A DNA stretch of 64,000 bases. Source: Phragmites australis. Taxonomy: Eukaryota; Streptophyta; Magnoliopsida; Poales; Poaceae. Below, piece after piece: positions 60,301-64,000 of this stretch (within the stretch, counting starts at the first letter, position 1; each line of letters begins with the position of its first letter). Under the pieces are notes generated by a model. It did no database searches, was not told where the DNA came from, and was given only the letters and a program-made list of their open reading frames with translations. Position numbers and translations under genes: made by a program. The stretch covers positions 15,564,501 to 15,628,500 of the forward strand of contig NC_084922.1 of assembly GCF_958298935.1 (NCBI RefSeq). Reading direction: 5' to 3'.

Positions 60301-60606
60301 TTGAACATTTGTATGTTAAAGTATTACTTTTGTTACTTTACCTATGATATCCTTATGTGTGTTAAATATCTTGGCACATATAAACCACATCTGGTTTTGT
60401 CCATTAAAATCAGGTGTGATAATTGGCCGATTGGCCAGGTTTGTAATGTACCGTATGGTCTAAAGATCTTTGTACTTATGTAACTATAATCTCTTTTTAT
60501 ACGATGTATGTTTGTGATGCCACAAATATTATACTATGTGTATTAGCTACTTTATCTAGAGACTAATATATGATGAATAGGAGATCCTAGAACGGCGTCT
60601 TACATT
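57316..60606 (+). mobile_element. Long Gypsy-type LTR (solo or truncated), boundaries tentative
   Basis: Begins near TGTCACGCCCTGATTTTC and ends near AGAACGGCGTCTTACA, both typical wording for long grass LTR borders, about 3.3 kb apart. No matching 5-bp duplication was found, so the exact ends remain open. Includes the 72-bp duplication and GC-rich leader-like DNA at 57690-58520 but no retrotransposon genes. Confidence 0.45.
57332..57475 (+). repeat. 72-bp near-perfect tandem duplication
   Basis: Two copies (57332-57403 and 57404-57475) starting TTCAGATTTCTAAAATTTCT differ at two positions only, so the event is recent compared with the surrounding element. Confidence 0.95.
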
Positions 60607-60658
60607 GTTGTTTAGAGTATATGAAGTTTGACTTTTCCAAACTAAAATACACCTTGTA

Positions 60659-60917
60659 CTCCCTCCAGTCATGAATAAGTGTTATTTTGGACATCGACAC
60701 AATCTTGAAAACACATCTTTAACTACTACTTTTTGGTGTAATATGTTTATAAAATATGGCAAAATTATATTATTATGAAACTAATTTTCGAGACTAATCT
60801 ACCCATATTATTTCCAAATATCCAAACTCAATACATAAAGGGTAATTTGTAGCCAAAGTTTCAAAATGTTGACTGCACATAACCCAAAATGATACTTATA
60901 TGTGAGTGGAGGAAGTA
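60659..60917. mobile_element. Stowaway-type MITE
   Basis: Left CTCCCTCCAGTCATGAATAA is inverted by TTATATGTGAGTGGAGGAAG at the right, flanked by TA-like bases; about 258 bp. Related to, but diverged from, the copy at 29300-29550. Confidence 0.7.
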
Positions 60918-60947
60918 TTCTTGGACAGATGGAGCAATATTTTGCTT

Positions 60948-61060
60948 GTTGCTCATAGCAGAACATGGCTAGATTTTTCTAGGTCCCTTAACTGCTTTTC
61001 CATTAAGTACTATATTGGTTTCATTTTAGGATCTTGTAATGTCTTTCATAAATTAAGGGT
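60948..61060 (+). repeat. Second copy of the CLE 3' flank
   Basis: Same order of blocks as 49497-49620: GTTGCTCATAGCAGAACATG, GATTTTTCTAGG, CTTTTCCAT, AGGATCTTGTAATGTCTT. No CLE motif lies upstream; the Stowaway MITE sits immediately to the left. Confidence 0.7.
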
Positions 61061-61069
61061 GCCAAATGG

Positions 61070-62770
61070 TTGCACTATGTGAAAAACAGACAAATTACAC
61101 ACAAAATTAATGACGGGTCATATTACTATCCAAAACTATAAATTGCTATACAGACTAAAGATGGACTAACAAGAAACAAAATTGGATGATTATAAAGTTC
61201 AAAACTATGTAACTTAGTGAAAACTATCCTTCTTACAAACACGCATGAAACTCGATAGCATTTTTAGGAGTTTCTCTTGTATTAAGATTAGAATGAAGGC
61301 ACCTTAGTCCGATGAGGATAAAAGAGAAGCATGCCAAAACTATTTTATCATCCAATGACCAATGTGACCTATCGATAATTTGAAGGTCAGACGTGAATTA
61401 ACTAATTGAACTGGAAAAGAAACACTATATTATCTTTGAGGCATTTTAACAAACACACCATGGACAACTTGATAACACAAACCTAGGATGCCGTTGTGGC
61501 ACCAAACAATGCCATTTGGTCACAATATGACAGGAGACGTAACAGTCGTATAGAATGTCACTATTGATCTTCCATTTGTGCTATCCAACTCATGGTTGAT
61601 CTGCGAAGGACAAAATATTCTAAAATCAGTCTGTTTTGCGTGCCCAGTGGAGATAAGTAGCTTGCAAGGTGATGGTGCTGAGGATGTTGGTGGAGTGCAG
61701 CTTTGTCCGTCGGTAGCAATGCATCCACACAAGGCAAGGCAAGCTGGGCCATGACCTCCGAGCACGTGTAGAGCTATCTTCTCCACTAGCATGGCCACGA
61801 AGAGAGTTGTCTTCACTAACGTCACCGCGGAAGCCTTCTCCCCGCACCCCTCCTGTGCTACTTCTGTGCTGCACGACAACCTTCTGTGACCACGGCCCAA
61901 TTCGGATCTTGGGTGGTGCAAGCACTATGGCACGGGAGCTGCGTTGTGGTGAGGATGAAGATCTCACCTGGGTAGGGGTGACTGCGTTCAAGAATGGGGC
62001 TAGAGAGGGGATGGGGCGGGGCGGTAGAAGGAGCACGAAGGCCCAGATCTGGCTTCCCTTGAGCGCGGACGGCATGGCTCCATAATGGTGGTCGGCGTAG
62101 ACTCGGTACGAGCAACACGGAGGAGGATGCAACAAGTTGTGAGAGCCAGGATGTGGAGTGAGTGGACATCCAAGCGGTAGGTGGCGGCCGCGGCGCCTTC
62201 GTGGAGGTCTGGCTAGGCGAGCGCGGTGAGAGACGGATCTGTCGCCTCAGGTGAGAAGAGGAGCAGCGTCTTGGAGGGCGGGAGCGAGGGCGTCGGGGTC
62301 GGCGGCGACGGAGGGGAGCTTTGGGCCATTGGGTTCCTCAGCGGCCTGGGGATCTCGGGGCCATCGGGTTGCTGGGTGGTGTGGAGGCTGTGGGCGCTGC
62401 GCGTCTGGAACCCAAACCAATTGACATCGAAAGGTCAGTGACGGTGAAGATGGTGGCAGCGGTGACGCTCTTGGTTACCACCGGCCTTGCCTCGATCGAG
62501 CCAAGGTACCACACAACAACCCCTTCCCCGACCGCGGCACCCCTCTTTCTGCTGGGGGCACAAAGGCGGTGGCGAAGCGCAGCGCCGCGATGGTGGAGGG
62601 AGGCACCGGCGGCGACAGCGACGATGGTCGTGGGGGAGAAGGGGGCTTAGAGGAGATCAACTGTGGCAGCGAGCGTGCGACCCGGGGCGTCTGGGGAGGC
62701 GGAGCCCTCGTCGATGGCGGCGCGATCAGGGACGACGGCGGCGCTTCGGTCGAAGACGTGGCAGCGGGTT
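61070..62770. other. Mixed A/T-rich then GC-rich DNA, no recognised gene
   Basis: From 61500 on the sequence becomes GC-rich and open in several overlapping frames on both strands (for example 61520-61921 minus and 62475-62786 both strands). None shows a domain or a convincing start, and simultaneous opening of both strands points to base composition. Confidence 0.4.
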
Positions 62771-62774
62771 CCCC

Positions 62775-63170
62775 TGTCATGACTGAAGACTCTAATGGTT
62801 GAGATCTCTTGATACCGGTCCATCAAGTCATAAGCGACTGCTCACGTTATTCTTGCTTAGCGTAGTTGTTGCCAGTTATTGCGTCAAATAAGATACAGTT
62901 AACGGCTTCTTCTTTTAGTTAAACTTGTTTAGCTTAGTTAAGCTCTTTTAATTAGCGTATTAATGAACTAATGTAATCTCGATCCAGCAGACATAACTGG
63001 TGGGGGGAGAAAGGATGAGGACATAACGTAATTGTAAGAACTCGATCCCGATCTGGGCGGGTAGAGTTTACCCAGTTCATCGTTTTGCCTAGAAATTCCA
63101 CAAATTCTTCACATCAATTCACTTTTGCTTCGATATAGTAGTTAGTTCATAACAAAATGGTATCAGAGCT
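62775..63170 (+). mobile_element. 5' LTR and primer-binding site of an LTR retrotransposon
   Basis: TGGTATCAGAGCT at 63158-63170 is a textbook initiator-methionine tRNA primer-binding site. It follows a sequence ending AACA (about 63154) that could be the LTR end; a start at TGTCATGACTGAAG (62775) would give a ~380-bp LTR, but the start is not proved. The element continues beyond the window. Confidence 0.6.
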
Positions 63171-63411
63171 CTACGATCTTCGGTAATCCTAGTGACGAAA
63201 TCGTATTCTAGTGAGGGTTGTTCGGCAAGTGTTCGGATGTAAAATTCCTGGAACTAGAGACGATTTGGAGCCCACGGTGAGGATGGTGGTTGATCGGATT
63301 TAGACTTGGGTTGCCTGGTTTATCTGGTGTAAAATCCCTTGATCGATGTCCGATCAAGGCGGCGGTAGACTGGGCTGAATTGGGGAGGGTTTACCGAACC
63401 GACCCACTCTG

Positions 63412-63846
63412 TTGGAGAAGATGACTTGGAACACAAAGACGGTTGCAGCGGCATTGGCGGCGGCGTCCACGAATGGTGTGGATGGTCCCGAAGAGTTGGA
63501 TGGCTTGAGCGCGGGTTTTGCCGAGACAATAAAAGATGAAGTTTTGGATCTAAAGTCTAGAATGGGGAATGTGGAGATGCACTTGGGTCATATGCAGGAT
63601 CAATTGGGCTCCATTCAAACCACCTTGATGGAGATTACGAGAGGCTCCAAGATTATCCATGTGAATGACAGAGAGAGGTCAAAAGTGATTGAGGGAGATG
63701 CTAGCAAGGTAACTCTGGAGGACAAAGAAGGTAAAACCATGGGGGAAGGTAATCATGTTGTTACTGATCCAGTTCCACTCAGACCTGCTACTCCGTTTGG
63801 AGTGGTGTATACTGAAACACTGCACAAACCTATTGCTTATGCTTAA
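63412..63846 (+). pseudogene. gag-like ORF of the downstream retrotransposon
   Basis: The reading at 63412-63846 starts at codon TTG; the first ATG in frame is at 63421. It encodes a predicted helical region (LKSRMGNVEMHLGHMQDQLG) like the N-terminus of grass retrotransposon gag proteins, 240 bp after the primer-binding site. It stops at 63844-63846, but the same frame continues open (VEYTHDRSMHLHHQAHPKIC) to another stop near 63980, so a nonsense mutation is likely. No zinc knuckle is reached before the window ends. Confidence 0.5.
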
Positions 63847-64000
63847 GAGGTTGAGTACACTCATGATAGATCAATGCATCTACATCATCAGGCACACCCC
63901 AAGATTTGCAATCCACATACTTATATACCACCACATGTAGGGAATAATGAAACATTCAGGCAAGGACAAATAAATCAATAGACAATGCTCATGAGAGGTG

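Noticed and set aside
61520..62135. Overlapping minus-strand ORFs that look secreted (cysteine-containing, hydrophobic segment)
   Set aside because: Both strands are open in several frames, no family cysteine pattern fits, and no clear start or splice structure could be found.

Overview
The window is nuclear DNA of a grass (Poaceae), probably a panicoid or related PACMAD species. The clues are an intron-rich ERdj3B-type DnaJ gene, an AMSH deubiquitinase gene, a MEG-like cysteine-rich peptide exon, a eukaryotic tRNA-Asn, and dense nested grass transposons (CACTA, Mutator, hAT, Stowaway, Copia, very long solo LTRs, LINE relics). The species cannot be named from the sequence alone.

Host genes are sparse. 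(1) An ER DnaJ co-chaperone (ERdj3B type, 10 exons, 348 codons) lies on the minus strand at 2349-6098. (2) An AMSH-type JAMM deubiquitinase (14 exons, 508 codons) lies on the plus strand at 26626-32914; its promoter carries a 179-bp tandem duplication. (3) An intact tRNA-Asn(GUU) gene is at 42318-42391. (4) A MEG/ESF1-like cysteine-rich peptide gene or pseudogene is on the minus strand at about 42576-43000. (5) A one-exon CLE peptide gene ends in a TDIF-like dodecapeptide at 49097-49420. Both intron-rich genes splice cleanly with GT/AG junctions and keep full frame, so they look functional.

Layout by region. 1-1960: end of a degenerate BED/DUF659 hAT element. 2.3-6.1 kb: ERdj3B. 6557-9670: 3.1-kb non-autonomous CACTA with AAA target duplications and a large internal hairpin. 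10933-15945: second CACTA (ATA duplications) split by a 2.7-kb LTR. 17280-24753: 7.5-kb Mutator-like element with long TIRs, a 9-bp target duplication, a decayed MURA-type transposase, and a convergent second gene encoding CxCG/GRF-type zinc fingers. 26.2-32.9 kb: AMSH. 35217-41580: old Ty1/Copia element with a nested solo LTR (38102-39571). 42.3-43.0 kb: tRNA and MEG-like peptide. 44-47 kb: LTR fragments, tandem repeats and a fold-back element. 49.1 kb: CLE gene. 50.2-53.8 kb: relic of a LINE-like ORF1 split by a solo LTR (50951-53352). 53.9-60.6 kb: CACTA-like and LTR sequence. 62.8-64.0 kb: start of another LTR retrotransposon with a primer-binding site and a gag-like ORF.

No operon-like system is present. 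The most unusual items are the MULE with a zinc-finger gene facing the transposase gene and an internal cluster of E2F-like palindromes, the divergent CLE peptide with a remnant of its 3' flank 11 kb away, the MEG-like peptide, and the hairpin inside the first CACTA element.
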